From Phocoena phocoena (taxonomy: Eukaryota; Chordata; Mammalia; Artiodactyla; Phocoenidae): 64,000 nt of DNA. Below the pieces are notes generated by a model. It made no database searches. It saw only the letters and a program-made list of their open reading frames with translations, and was not told where the DNA came from. The translations under genes were made by a program, and so were the position numbers. Below, in pieces: positions 12,062 through 23,740 of this stretch (within the stretch, counting starts at the first letter, position 1; each line of letters opens with the position of its first letter). The stretch lies in assembly GCF_963924675.1 (NCBI RefSeq), contig NC_089226.1, positions 41,309,124-41,373,123 of the forward strand. The letters run 5' to 3'.

Positions 12062-12825
12062 CTAAAACAACCAAGAGGGAGAAAGCCAAGGAAGTAAGAA
12101 AAAAAAGATAATAATTAAAAAAAGATCAACAAAACTCTGAAGATGTCTGTTCCTTTAACCATGTTTGCTTCTTCCTCCATCCCCTGCCACTATTCTGCAA
12201 AATGTTGAGGACGTGCATTTAAGTAAGAGGAGTGATTTATCACCTGGGGTCCCCATATGTACACTCTGTTATGGACAATAAAATGTGTCAACACAATAAA
12301 GCCATGGGGGTGAATTGGGAGGGAGAACAGAGGGTGCTATAGGATCCAGCATGCCCACAACAGGCTGGCCTTATTTTAATTTTGGACAGAAGCCACAGGG
12401 GAACCCCACAAAGTGGCATTCCCACTTGTAGGAGAAATCTTTGTTCTCTTTGGCTTCTTTGCTTTTGATTGGACCAGACAGCACTTTTCTGAACATTTAA
12501 GAAACAATGTTATTTAAAGTGAGAAGTACACAATATCAGGGTTTAGAATAAAAGATGGTACACTGAAGGGCAAAATAGGTAGCCTGAAAAAACCCATTTT
12601 GACTTCCTTCTTTACATAAGAATTGACAGAACCACTACCCTGAAACAGATCATTACTGAGAACCTGCCATGTGCAATGTGAAGGTAGTCAGTGCTGTAGG
12701 ACTTCTGAGAAGGGCAGATTCTCAGGGGCTGGGTCCCTAGGGCAGATATCTCAAGATGTGGGGCTGCAAAGGACCTTGCAGGCCAGGTACCATCTGAGGA
12801 GACGTGTCCTTGTATGTAGAAGGCA

Positions 12826-13090
12826 GTAGAAAAGCACAGGCTTGGTCATCACAGAGACCTGAGTTTGAATCTTGGCTCTGCCTCTATGTGTCTGGCCTGG
12901 AGTAAGTCACTTAACTTCTTCGAGCCTCAATTTCTGTATCTTTAATTTGAATAAAATAGTCATATCTACCTCACAGGATTCTTGTACTGTGGGGATTAAC
13001 AGACACAGTGATTGCAACGTACTTAGCACAGGCTTGACTCATAGAAGTACTTAGTATGTGAGAGTTAATGTAATATTGTCATTTTTATTA
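12826..13090 (+). mobile_element. MIR SINE
   Basis: GAGTTTGAATCTTGGCTCTG, GAGTAAGTCACTTAACTTCT, then CATATCTACCTCACAGGATT in MIR order. Confidence 0.75.
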
Positions 13091-13230
13091 TTACCATCAC
13101 CACATGCTTTTAAAAATGAATTATATGAACCGGAGATGCTGAAATGGAAAATTCATGTAAGAAGAGATAAATTTAGCAAATTAGGTTGAACTTGAAGTGA
13201 AACTGTGTATGGCCTCAAAAGACAGTGATG

Positions 13231-13433
13231 GGGCTTCCCTGGTGGTGCAGTGGTTGAGAGTCCGCCTGCCGATGCAGGGGACGCGGGTTTGTGCCCCGGT
13301 CCGGGAGGATCCCACATGCCGCGGAGCGGCTGGGCCCGTGAGCCATGGCCGCTGAGCCTGCGCGTCCGGAGCCCGTGCTCTGCAACGGGAGAGGCCACAC
13401 AGTGAGAGACCCGCGTACCGAAAAAAAAAAAAA
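13231..13433 (+). mobile_element. CHR SINE with perfect target duplication
   Basis: Full CHR body starting GGGCTTCCCTGGTGGTGCAG with a short A tail. It is flanked by the 14-bp direct repeat AAAAGACAGTGATG at 13217-13230 and about 13430-13443. Confidence 0.95.
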
Positions 13434-13644
13434 GACAGTGATGAGTTTGGACACTATAGGCCAGAGGTTGCCCACTCAGATGTTGAAAACCAGAAAGGTG
13501 ACAGAAAGGCATGAAGCCACTGGGTGTAAGGTGGCAGACTCATGGGCTTGTGGCCTGAGAAGGACTGCACAGTCATGTCTGCCTAAAGTCTGAAAGAGTC
13601 AGAATTCACAAGTTTTCAGGCACTAGGGAGCTCAGATGGATTTA

Positions 13645-13872
13645 GTTTAGGGGTTGGCACACTTTTTCTGTAAAGGGCTAGATAAGAAATAGTTTAGGCT
13701 TTGGGGTTACATGATCTCTATCAACTACTCAACTATCATTCCAGCAGAGAAGAAGCCCAGAGCATATGTAAATGAATCGCTGAGGCTGTGTTCTAATAAA
13801 ACTTTACTTATAAAAACAGGCTGAGGACAGGATGTGGTTCAGGGGCTATTATAGTCTGTTGACCTCTGGTTT
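13645..13872 (+). mobile_element. hAT-Charlie-type MITE relic
   Basis: Starts GGGGTTGGCACACTTTTTCT, contains GTAAAGGGCTAGATAAGAAA and TGTTCTAATAAAACTTTACT, and ends AGTCTGTTGACCTCTGG, a near-inverse of the start. The family name within MER/Charlie is not assigned. Confidence 0.65.
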
Positions 13873-15155
13873 AGTGGAATGACATAATCAAAGTGGACTG
13901 ATATAATCAAAGTGGAATGATTAGCCTGGAGGGGTGTAGGGATAGATCAGAAAAGAATGAGGCTGAAGCCAGAGGAACACCCGGGAGGCTTCTGCAATAG
14001 TGTGAGTATCGGGCGATATAGAATAAAGTGGGGTGATGGCAAAGGGAACATACCTGATGCACACGGGGACCTTATGAAGGCAGAAACGTGCGACTTGGTG
14101 GTAGTTTAATATAAGGGACTAGTAGGAGGAAGCTCTCCATGGTGTTTACAAAGTCTGAGTTGTGAAATATGCTCTCTAACAACCAGAGAAGGTATGCAAA
14201 GAACTGTACTAGCTTCTGTGAGAAGGCACTAAAACTCTCTCCTTGCCCTTGAGGACCTATACTGTGATATAAAATCATTCACATAATATTGTTGGACGCA
14301 TGGGTGGCAACTGAAGAGTTTATCAATGTGCTTGGACCCAAAAGTCATTAATTTGGAAGGTTTCGTGGAGTAGAGTAAGCCATAATTTATCCAAAGAAAT
14401 AAGGTACACGATGAAATGCTACATAAAGAATGGCTATTGTTATTATTGCCACCATTAATAATGAGTTTAGGTTGCCCTCTGTGCCAACTGTGGGTTAAAA
14501 AAGTCACTCAGTTTCACTGATGGGACCCACATCTTGGTACTGGCAAAATTTGCACCCAGTGAATTTTTGGTGCTCTCTCTTTCCTGCTCCTATCCACACC
14601 CTTCCCAGAACTGCCACTTTTGCCTCTTTGTCTCACTTCATTTTACACCATGACCTTGAAGAAGCTGAAATGTTGGGAGGCCATTGCCATCTGAATCCCT
14701 GTTCCCCTCCCATCTCACTGGGGAAACTTACCAAGTTGAGGTCTCTTCAAAAGCAGAGGCCATGAAATAGCTCAATCACATTAGGACAAGGATTGGTTCT
14801 TTCCCCACTTGGGTTGACCTGGGAAATACTTCTCAGTACCAAGCAGCAAGCCTTGACAAATGAGTTGTCTTTGGGGCTCAACTAGAACCCCAGGAATTTT
14901 CAGAATGCAGATTTAAGCCCAGTGACCGTCAGCCCGGCACACCATACAGGAACGTCCCACTTCAACAATGATGCTTCCTTTCCTTCCTGTTCAACTTCAC
15001 ATACAGAGGCCACTTTTATTGGTGTGAAATCGAATTTGAGATTAAAATGAGTAATGAATTGTATTGACTTGCTTGACAAAGAAAACCCAACCAACGGGCC
15101 CAGCAACCAGCACGAGAGAAAGCTGGCCTGATGCGGCCAGAGGATGAGGCTGTAC

Positions 15156-15353
15156 CTGGACACACAGCACATACTCTGGAGACTCCATGTGCTGGAAGAC
15201 CACGGCTGAGCGCAGGATCCCATCCGAGTCCAACACGAACGCCTCCTCTTCGTTTCCCGACAAAATAGAGAAGGAGAAGGGAGGCCCATTGTGAAAGGAG
15301 TCTCTGTCTGTCACCACGAGCTGCAAAATGCTGGTGCCTACTGGCTTATTTTC
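15156..15353 (-). CDS. FAT3: FAT3 exon, 198 nt: penultimate cadherin repeat
   Basis: Acceptor tctcttatgcag|GAAAA, donor GTCCAG|gtacag; phase 0 in and out, exactly 66 codons. It encodes [18 protein letters not shown], the [18 protein letters not shown] segment and ends YVLCVQ, continuing AKDSGKPQQ in the next exon. The donor is weak: after GT the bases are a-c-a-g, so the usual G at +5 is missing. Because the exon is symmetric and frame-neutral, skipping would delete most of one cadherin repeat without a frameshift. I cannot tell from sequence whether skipping happens. Confidence 0.94.
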
Positions 15354-16918
15354 CTGCATAAGAGAGTATATTAAAAGGGAAGATAAAATTACACCTCTCT
15401 TCACAGTTAAAGAGAAAACCCATCATTACCAGCTGAGAGTGCTGTGCTAGAAACAGGGCTTTTTGCGGAAGGGATTCCCTGTGATGTTATCTTGTCTTCT
15501 GAAAATGTGCTGGCCTCTGTGAGCGTCATGTTTCCCATCCTTCCCTGCCACTCCACAGCTGCCCTGTGAGACAGTGAGCTGCAGGTGAAAACATGAGGAC
15601 TTGGCTTTGAATGGGTTTGCAGGTTCCAAGGATGCTGCTGGTTATACCTTGTCCTCGAAAGGCTGGAATTGCCCTGAGTTCACCCGAACGGCTCCAGAGA
15701 TACACGGTGCTCATCAGCCTTCATGACGATGTCAGAAATCCTCTCGGGCCAAGAAAACATCAACCTTTCAGGATGGGAAAGCACTTCGTCACACTTACCA
15801 CAGCACGGTTACGCGGAGGCCCAACATGGTGACACGAAGTCACAATACCGGACTCTTTAGGGGGACATCCTGGCAACTTCCCAGGAAAAATACAAAGGCG
15901 GGTGTCAGGTGAAAAACAGGGCTTTTCACCCCAGCCATCAGAACACAGTTTTGCTATTTCTTAAGGGAAGGGAAAGGGGATGGGATGGATATTCCTCAGT
16001 TAGCGAATGAAGAGAAAAGGAATCTGTAAGTTTCGGAAGTCCGGATGTCATTATGCCAACATGATTCTGCAGAAACTCTGCCTTCTACCCCAGATGGAAA
16101 CACAAAGGCTCCTAGTTACTCCTTCTTGGGCCCAAGGTTGTCCTTACTTTGAAAACACCAAATTGAACTCCTTGGTGGCTCAGGCACTGGTTTCCTTGCT
16201 CTGCTCTGTTTAGACTTCAGCATTCCCACGGCTCGGGCCTGAAGTCATTTTCATTAGTTCAGGCCTTCTGATGACATTGACTTTGGATTAACTGAGTTTG
16301 GGTCACAGAGATGGAGACAATGATACCCTGCATGACAGCAGTCACGGGCGGGGCGGGCGCACTCACGTTTTAGGCGCTGAATTAGTCTTATGAGAACCAT
16401 GTGTTGGAAAAAGAAAATTATTCTGGGGTGAATAATGGGAGGAGCATTTTTTTTTGCAGGAGAAAAGAACCTCAGATACTTCTCATGTTGCTTCTCCTCT
16501 CAAGTGGCCTTTTGGTTATCAGGAACTAGACACCGTCTCCCTCTGGAATAAGTTGTGGAAACGTCCCAGCCCAGCGTAGATTTATTAGTGCAAGCTGACA
16601 GTATCTTCAGCACCACACAAAACAGAAGGTCTATTGATTTGTTTGCTCTCTCTATAAAAGCCATTTCCTCCAAACAAGAGAGAGGGTAAGAGGATGTGTG
16701 CCTGAGGGGTCGCATCCGAGGAAGGAGGGTGAAATAGAACACAGACGGGCCCGGTGTTGCAGACAAGAAGCCACGGTCACCACTCATGGGCTCGGAGTCT
16801 CTGTTCTCTCCCTGCTGACTTCCTGGAGTGCGTGTGAGAACAGTCTGTCAAGCTGATCGACGCGTGTCATAAAACTGACCTTGAGTAGGCAGAGCCCATT
16901 TGGTGCTGGGCTAGTGAG

Positions 16919-17045
16919 TGGAGGCGGGGGAGGGGGGGCAGAGAGCAGCATCGTGGGGACAGGTGGGGAGCAGAGCCATGGAGGGAAGCGGCAGTAGGGG
17001 AAGGGGCAGAGCCTGGGGGGGAGCTCTGTGGAAGCTGGAGAGGGG
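16919..17045 (+). other. G-rich tract with G-quadruplex potential
   Basis: Many runs of three or more G within 127 bp (for example GGCGGGGGAGGGGGGGCAG and GCCTGGGGGGGAGC), all on the plus strand, so on the non-transcribed RNA strand of FAT3. The proline-rich reading frame on the minus strand is a by-product of this composition. Confidence 0.7.
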
Positions 17046-17609
17046 TGGGAATGCACAGCTGTTGGAATAAGCATCAGAGAGGAGAGGAAACCAAAATACC
17101 GCTGGGGAAGGAATCGGGTTTCGCTGAGAAAGGGGTAGGAAGGGAGCAGAGAGCTACTCAGCCTGATTCTGGGGGAGCTCAGTGGTGTGGGGAGCTGGGG
17201 GCCTATAGATGGCCAGACTCAAAGTCTTGAATGTTGTTCCAAAGGCGCCCCTCAAGATGGGCGGGTGATTCTGAGGCTGATTTCCTAAAGTATCTGTGGT
17301 CCCCACAAGACACATATATCCATCCCTGTCTCCTGTAAGTCCTCCATGCTGACAGTATTCCTGGACTGGATTTCCTGATCCTCTTGAAGTCGGACTTTCA
17401 GCTTCTAGAAATACTGGGACATGGAAGTAGCTTGGCGCTTAGTACCGTGCTCACGAGATATCTTTTGAATTAAAAAAAAAAAAATAGCTGGGAAGAAAAG
17501 TCGTTCTCTCTGAGAGCAGAACACCAGAAGTAAGTCACTCTCTCCTGCAGTCTAATTTTAGAGAGCAAGTGGGTTTAAACTGGTAAACAAACTGCTTATG
17601 GAAGACTGA

Positions 17610-17819
17610 TTTTTTTTTTTTTTTTTTGCAGTACGCGGGCCTCTCACTGTTGTGCCCTCTCCCGTTGCAGAGCACAGGCTCCGGACGCGCAGGCTCAGCG
17701 GCCATGGCTCACGGGCCCAGCCGCTCCGCAGCATGTGGGATCCTCCCGGACCAGGGCACGAACCTGTGTCCCCTGAATCGGCAGGCGGACTCTCAACCAC
17801 TGCGCCACCAGGGAAGCCC
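17610..17819 (-). mobile_element. CHR SINE, reverse, with perfect target duplication
   Basis: Poly-T head and CHR body in reverse, flanked by the 15-bp repeat TGGAAGACTGATTTT at 17599-17613 and 17820-17834. Little diverged, so relatively recent. Confidence 0.95.
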
Positions 17820-17959
17820 TGGAAGACTGATTTTAATGAGGAGCAGCTCTAGCCTGATGGCCAATCTCCCTTTGACAAACAAGATGGTTCGTATCAACCT
17901 CCTTCCCCTGCTAAAATAGCACAAAGTGGCTTAAAGGCTGCCTGTCACCGTGGGAAGAG

Positions 17960-18130
17960 AATAGTCTTTTCAGAAGACAGACCTGAGTTCAAATGCTGAC
18001 TCTATCACCTAACAGCTTCATGATCCTGGTTGAGCTACTTAACCTCTCAGATCCTTACCTCCTTCACTGTAAAGTGAGGGCGGTCGTGAGGACAGACCTT
18101 GTACGGAAAGCACCTGACACTTGAAAGAAC
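17960..18130 (+). mobile_element. MIR SINE
   Basis: GAGTTCAAATGCTGACTCTA, GTTGAGCTACTTAACCTCTC and CACTGTAAAGTGAGGG follow the MIR pattern. Confidence 0.7.
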
Positions 18131-18324
18131 CCCATGGGCCATAGCGCTGATCGACGTTTTATGAATCAGTTGCAGTACGAGAATCAGGCTCTTTGCATAC
18201 TAGCCCTATGATGGGATGAGTTGATATTAGGTAAAAACAAGAGTAAACCATGATGAGTAACTAACGGCGGAGGAAGGAGGATGAGTGCATAAGGACAAGA
18301 GCCTGGGAGGCCAGATTTGCTCAC

Positions 18325-18468
18325 CTGAATCACAGCGGTATAGTTAGCAGGTGTAAATACTGGGCTGTTGTCGTTTACATCAGAAATATCAATGTTGACA
18401 GTGGCAGTTGAAGACATCGCAGGAATGCCACTGTCTACTGCCTGGATGAGCAGGGAGTATCCAGACAC
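18325..18468 (-). CDS. FAT3: FAT3 exon, 144 nt: cadherin repeat C-terminal half
   Basis: Acceptor gtgctttggcag|GTGTC, donor GATTCAG|gtgagc; phase 0 in and out, exactly 48 codons. It reads [18 protein letters not shown], then the calcium-binding [10 protein letters not shown], and opens the next repeat with [10 protein letters not shown]. An NYT glycosylation sequon is present. The join to the next exon gives [16 protein letters not shown], the standard start strand of a cadherin repeat. Surrounding sequence to the left as far as 18184 stays open by chance and is not coding. Confidence 0.94.
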
Positions 18469-18588
18469 CTGCCAAAGCACAAAGGGCCGACAGTAAAGAA
18501 TCACAGCGCTTGCTTCCTTCTGGGCTCACTCAGGCGCTGCAGGCTCACAGCGCTTTGCGGAAGACGAGCCATCTTCACGTTGAGTCTT

Positions 18589-18820
18589 TAGACCGGGGTT
18601 TTTCAACCTCGGCACCAACTGGCGTTTGGGGCCAGATAAATCTTAGTTGTCGGGGGCGGACCTGTGCGTTGCAGGATGTTTAGCAGCATCCCTGGTCTCT
18701 ACTCACTAGAAGTCAATATTGCCTCTGCCTGCTTGTCACAACCAAAAATGTCTCCAAATATTGCCCGATGTCCCCTGGGGGTAAAATCAGCCCGGGTTAG
18801 AACCACAGCTCTTGGCCGTT
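18589..18820 (-). mobile_element. MER20-type hAT relic, reverse
   Basis: Reverse copy of the same family: TTTTTCAACCTCGGCACCAA, GCAGGATGTTTAGCAGCATC, CAACCAAAAATGTCTCCAAA and GGGTTAGAACCACAGCTCT. Confidence 0.7.
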
Positions 18821-19341
18821 GTTCAAACTATAACAATTGTCACAACTGATCTGTCCTAGGTATTACTTTTGATACTTTGGGAGTATATTACGGGCTTCTA
18901 TTACCCAGTGAAGTCTTTCTACGTTTAAGCGTCATGCCTATGGCATCTTTTTCCATGTTTAAATTTCACTTTGAAGACATATTTTTGGTCAAAAAAGGTG
19001 GTGTTTAGACACTTAGTTTAACCTCGGGCAGAGGAATCTGCTGGATCATTCTTTCTGACCTAGATACCTTCAGGTTATCCTTTTGTATCTGCTCACTTAG
19101 GGTCAATGCTGTTCATGAAACCAGGACCGCAGGATCCCGACGCTGAATATACTTTTCTGCTTTCTTGCTTTGGAAGGACCAAAATTCAAACCATCTAGAA
19201 AGTCAGGTTTTTGCTTTTTCTTTAAAGCCTCCAAAAATAAGAAAATACCAGCATCTACGGGCAACAAGTTCTTTCTAAGGTCTAATGAAAATACTTCCTG
19301 CTGCATTTTAGTCCATCCCTATTTACTCCCATTATTCAATG

Positions 19342-19486
19342 TGTTTTTTTGTTGTCGTTGTTTGTTTCTCTTTTTTTTGGCTGTACCTCGAGGCTGATGG
19401 GATCTTAGTTCACCGATCAGGGATCGAACCCAGGCTACGGCAGTGAAAACGCAGAGTCCTAACTACTGAACCACCAGGGAATTCCC
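19342..19486 (-). mobile_element. CHR-2-like SINE, old
   Basis: Reverse orientation with GGGATCGAACCC B-box and CCACCAGGGAATTCCC end. A decayed target duplication ACTCCC-TTATT is visible on both sides (about 19325 and 19487). Confidence 0.8.
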
Positions 19487-19598
19487 ACTCCCGTTATTTA
19501 GAATGGAGAAGCTTCCTACTTATACTCATGGAGTCTGTGCCTGATTTCAGTGAAGGGGTGGGTGTGGATGGGAAGGGAGCAGGTCTAAACTAGCTTAC

Positions 19599-19736
19599 CC
19601 GTTCCCGGTCCAATTTCTTTTTAACCTTCACAAGTCCCAAGACAGGATCCACAGCAAATTCACTGTCTCGATCTCCATTCACAATGGAAAATCGAATCTG
19701 TCCATTGGGCTGGCTGTCTGCATCTTCTGCTATTAG
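19599..19736 (-). CDS. FAT3: FAT3 exon, 138 nt: core of a cadherin repeat
   Basis: Acceptor tgtgtcccgtgaag|CTAAT, donor CGGGAACGG|gtaagc; phase 0 in and out, exactly 46 codons. It encodes [30 protein letters not shown] and ends in KKKLDRER. The DADSQPNG and LDRE elements are two of the calcium-binding elements of a cadherin repeat, so this short exon is the core of one repeat. The acceptor's pyrimidine tract is broken up by purines but usable. Open frame to the right (19737-19832) is intronic. It is one of three consecutive exons with phase 0 at both ends. Confidence 0.93.
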
Positions 19737-20547
19737 CTTCACGGGACACAAGCAAAACAAAGCAAAGACATGACATGACAGACAGAGAAAAGGTTTATTC
19801 TTAGGGTCCCAGGTCTGTACAAATGGGCACAACTCTGAGAGTTTTCTTAGGCGTTCTACTCACCAATGCCAGTGATCATGCACCAGGGCAAGAGATTTGG
19901 GGTTGGCCGAAGGAGGAAAGCACCATTACTAGAGCTGCCGTTTTATTTATGTTCATTTTTATCTGCCTACAGCCTGACGCTTGTTAGGCCTGATTTTCCT
20001 CCGGCCTTGAGCCAGTAAGGATAGACCCAACACTAACTGATAGGGATACTTCGGTGATTCTTTCCCAATTCGGCAAAACAGTGGTCTCTGCCACTGAGTC
20101 AGGTATTTATCTAAACGTATGCATTCCCATGTTAAGGAAGTCCAAGAAAATTCCCTTTCCCATGTGGCAAACACACAGCCCCACTGTCTGCTGCTCCACA
20201 TTGGTGATGTTGGGATTTATATGTATGGAAATAGTCTTGTAATCATTTCAGGCCCCAGGAGAAACGGCCTGGGAAGTCTACCTTGGATGTGTAAAGGATG
20301 AATACCTGGTGCTACAGGAGCCAGATATGAGGCTGGGTGGAAGGGACCTCTCCCACCTAGGGATAATGAGGGCGCTGAGGATGGGACTGACTCACTGTTC
20401 CCAAATGTAATTTCTATGTCTAAGAGAACCTGTGTCCTCCTAATACACAGCTTGCTCTTACTGGTATAGAAAAAATTCCTTCCAGAAAGAGCTCCTTTAA
20501 GAGTAACCAGTCAGTCTTAAGCTTGATCCCATTTGTAGCTGCCCTTC

Positions 20548-20608
<61 letters not shown>

Positions 20609-20980
20609 TTGGGGGGGTGGGGAGGATTTTTTATTCTGTCCTTAGCCATCTACTAACTTGTCATCCGAGGTCACAAACTAGTAGGAGCTATCATTAGAAA
20701 TTCATTCCATGGTCTGTTTTGTTTCTCAAAAAAATACACCCCTGGGAGGAAAGTGATGAGTGATCACTTACACCTTGATAGAAATGAACTTTATCAGACC
20801 CTTTCTAACAGAACGTGGAGAAGGAGTAGTTGAAAGGCTGGTGTCTGACTAAAGTTCTTGGGGACCAAAGGATGCTGAAAAGAGAAAGTGCGAAGAGAAT
20901 CCAAGATAGACTCTGCTCACTTTTTCACTCTCTTGAGGATTATTAGTCCCAGGTGTCTGGACCACGCCCCTGGCACCTAC
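19737..20980 (-). other. FAT3: FAT3 intron, 1.2 kb
   Basis: The intron lies between the 215-nt and 138-nt exons. The only clear feature is a (GT)n microsatellite at 20552-20606 followed by a short G run. The rest looks like unique intronic sequence. Confidence 0.8.
20552..20606 (+). repeat. (TG)n microsatellite, pure
   Basis: 55 bp of uninterrupted TG, followed by ATTT and a G run. It lies about 370 bp downstream (in transcript sense) of the 215-nt exon. Confidence 0.97.
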
Positions 20981-21195
20981 CAAAATGACAGAGTCCCCGA
21001 CCAAGGCGTCTTCACTTATGACAGCACTGTAGACATCTTGGCTGAACTTGGGAGGGTTGTCATTCACATCTGTGAGGTTGATGTTGACAGTGGCCATGGC
21101 ACTGAGGGTGGGGGTGCCCCCGTCTTTCGCTTCCACCACCAGGTAAAACTTTCTGCATAGTTCAAAGTCCAGGACCTCAGACACAGAGATACTCC
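20981..21195 (-). CDS. FAT3: FAT3 exon, 215 nt: cadherin repeat end and next repeat start
   Basis: Acceptor ttttccttcaaag|GGAGT, donor ATTTTG|gtaggt; phase 1 in, phase 0 out. It encodes [35 protein letters not shown] and the calcium-binding [11 protein letters not shown]. The next repeat then opens with [17 protein letters not shown]. The first codon is split as G|GG with the previous exon. The following AGT gives Ser, where I recall Gly in human FAT3; this is from memory only. The next exon continues the same beta strand with [12 protein letters not shown]. Confidence 0.94.
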
Positions 21196-23740
21196 CTTTG
21201 AAGGAAAATGGGGCGCTTTAGATTTGATTAGGAAAAACTCTGGTCAGCAGTCCCACGATCATGGTAATATTTGTAACATCATTTCCAGCCAAGAGTTTGA
21301 GATAGTCAGGAATTTGTTTACTTAATACCCAGCTGAAAGCAACCCAGAGTCTGATTAATGCTGTCAGTTAAAACATTGCTATCCATCAGACACAATGCTG
21401 AAGAAATCAGGTCTTCGCATGTTTCCGCAATAGCTTCTGAACTTCCCTCAGGCAGCCTGAAAATCTCTGGCATTATTCACTCTCAGGCAATTTGGGAGGA
21501 GGGACTGGAGCAAGCATCCCCTATGAGCATCTCCCCAGGATTCCTCAGGTGGACCCAGGCAGACTGAGAATGTGCTAAGATGCGTGGACGTGATTGTATG
21601 ACCCCGTCCCTCATCAGTAAGTACACACTTGCAGACTTAACCTAACTCTTAAACTGAATTAACCACTAAGGTGCCTCCCCTACTCATAAGCCGCTTTTCT
21701 GAAACTTTTGTGGCACAAAGAGGACAAAGACCTCAGAAAGTTCAGGATATAGTGACGTGACGGAAAAGGAAACACTTGGGAATCTGTTGCCAAATAGCAA
21801 GTGTGAGTTTGGTGTCTACAACTACAGAGCAGAGCTAATACCCATGGCACAGAGCTACTTAAATTAAGCAAGGAGAACAGGTGAAAGCAGCTAGGTGGGG
21901 GCACCTCCGCGAGGGGCTCCTTGAGTGTTCTTTCCCTCCCGTCCTAGCCCTCTCTGGTGGGCGACCCAGTCCTGCCTCCTGCACTTGGTAGCTGGTCATT
22001 GTACCGTCTGCAGAGCAGTGCTCGAGGGCATTTACCTCTCTCTCCCACCTGGAAAACAGTCACTAGGACCAAGGTGAGTACATCACATCTGTTCTCTTTC
22101 CAGACAGGCAGCTTCTCAGGGAGCTAAGCCTGCCCTTCTACTTAAGGTGAGAAATAGAAGTTGTACATAAAGCAAGAGCCTCTTTCTCTCCATAATTATG
22201 TTTTCTTAGCAATTACCACCCCTAGCGCTTTATTTTGCATCCCAGCCTCGTTATCCAGAGCCAGATTTAAACAGTACTCAACCATTTCCCCATGGTATTC
22301 ATATACAATGGCCATAACTAGACATGCTAAGGCTAACACATATTTAAGTGAGGAAAATCCCCATACATTTTAATTTGAAGTAATGCACTTAATAAACAGG
22401 GTTACTACTGGGAGAAGCTGCTGCTGCAATCCTTCCATTAACGTTTCCACCCTCCTATACTAAGGCAGGGACTACGTGTCCTGCAATTTTTGCACCCCCA
22501 TGGCATAGCAGTGCTATATAGAGGTTAGAGCATGTATTCCAGAGTCAGGGAGATCTGACTTCAAATCCTGGATCCCTGCACCACCCACAACTTACTCACA
22601 TTGGAAAAATTAACCTCTCTGAAGCCGATTTGCTCATACAGAAAATGGGAGAAATAACTAACGACTTAATAGGAATCTGGTGTATCTGCCATGTTACATG
22701 AACGTTGCTAATTGCGATAGTTTCTTGCTCATATGTCTTGGATTAACCAACATAAAACAGACCTCCTTTGTCCTCTTGCTCAACAAGTACATATTCCTTG
22801 AGTGATGACGGAATTATGTCCAGTGGCCAGAAGGTATGAGGGACTCACCTTTCTCATCTGTGAAATGGGTTGCCTTGCTTATTCATAGGGGGATAGGTAA
22901 ACAAATAAGAATATCCACAAAAGAGCTTTGAAAATATTAATATAAACACTCTTTGAAAACGCAAGGGTGAGTATGTTTACTTTTCAAAGAATAGCCAAAC
23001 TTTTTTCTGAATTATCCTCTTCACTTACTCAAAACAGCCCTAATAGTTATTAACTGCCCGAGGAAGAGAAAGCCCTAGGGTTCTCTTTGTTCTCTTGGTT
23101 TCTTTCTAGACATCTCTTCCCCAGGAGATGCCACACCTTCCTGCAGAGTTTGAAAAGGGCGTGGTGAGAAATGGCAGTGTTCTGACTATGGGAGCAGTGA
23201 GTAGGAATCAAATACAATGCCCATTCCAGCCAGCCAGGTGCTGGGTTTAGAAGGCCTGAAGGTCACCGTGCAGATCACTCATTAACGTCTGCCTTGGTAG
23301 GTGACCAGAGAGTGGCAACCTGAGTGTGGACAGTGCCAACTGGAGGCTAATCCCCAGGAGCTGTTCCAACACAGAAATATAGGACCCAAGTAACAAAAAC
23401 AAGCAAACAGAAAAGAGAGAGAAACAAACAGACCCTGAGGCTCCATCTGCAAATACTATCTCCCCATCTTGAACCACATGACTGTTCCCGAGCTTGTCAA
23501 TCTGAAAAATCCTGGTGCCAACCTAGGGGCCAAGTATTTGCCCAGTGAGCCCACAGCAAGGAGCTGAAACTTAGCAGGGGGCATCCTTGGAACAGAGTGT
23601 CAGAGGGCACTCTGGGGTCAGCATGCAGGTCCTTCTCTGAGAAGACTTGTTTCCACCAAGAAGGGCGGTTGATTAGAGGGTTAGGAGGAGAACCAGGGTA
23701 TAGTGAAGCCTTAGTTCTAAGTTGGTTACTGTTTACCCAC
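21196..23740 (-). other. FAT3: FAT3 intron, 2.5 kb
   Basis: The intron lies between the 390-nt and 215-nt exons. A MIR-like segment lies at about 22505-22690. The remainder (21196-22500 and 22700-23740) has no repeat or gene that I recognise. Confidence 0.75.
22505..22690 (+). mobile_element. MIR-like fragment
   Basis: GAGGTTAGAGCATGTATTCC, CAAATCCTGGATCCCTGCAC, TTAACCTCTCTGAAGCC and GAAAATGGGAGAAATAACTA. Confidence 0.65.

Larger units (their letters stand above)
12062..15155 (-). other. FAT3: FAT3 intron, 3.1 kb
   Basis: The intron lies between the 198-nt and 799-nt exons. It holds a MIR at about 12826-13090, a CHR SINE at 13231-13433, a hAT-Charlie-type DNA transposon relic at about 13645-13870 and a short imperfect tandem at 13877-13915. 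The segments 12100-12820 and 13930-15100 contain nothing I recognise. Confidence 0.8.
15354..18324 (-). other. FAT3: FAT3 intron, 3.0 kb
   Basis: The intron lies between the 144-nt and 198-nt exons. It contains a G-rich tract on the plus strand (16919-17045), a CHR SINE in minus orientation (17610-17819) and a MIR (about 17960-18130). The stretches 15354-16900 and 17050-17600 show no recognisable feature. Confidence 0.8.
18469..19598 (-). other. FAT3: FAT3 intron, 1.1 kb
   Basis: The intron lies between the 138-nt and 144-nt exons. It holds a MER20 relic (about 18589-18820) and a CHR-2-like SINE (19342-19486). The stretch 18830-19320 has nothing I can name. Confidence 0.8.

Noticed and set aside
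16784..17074. Proline-rich 96-codon frame (PPPPPPP)
   Set aside because: Produced by the G-rich intronic tract on the other strand; no splice or gene context.
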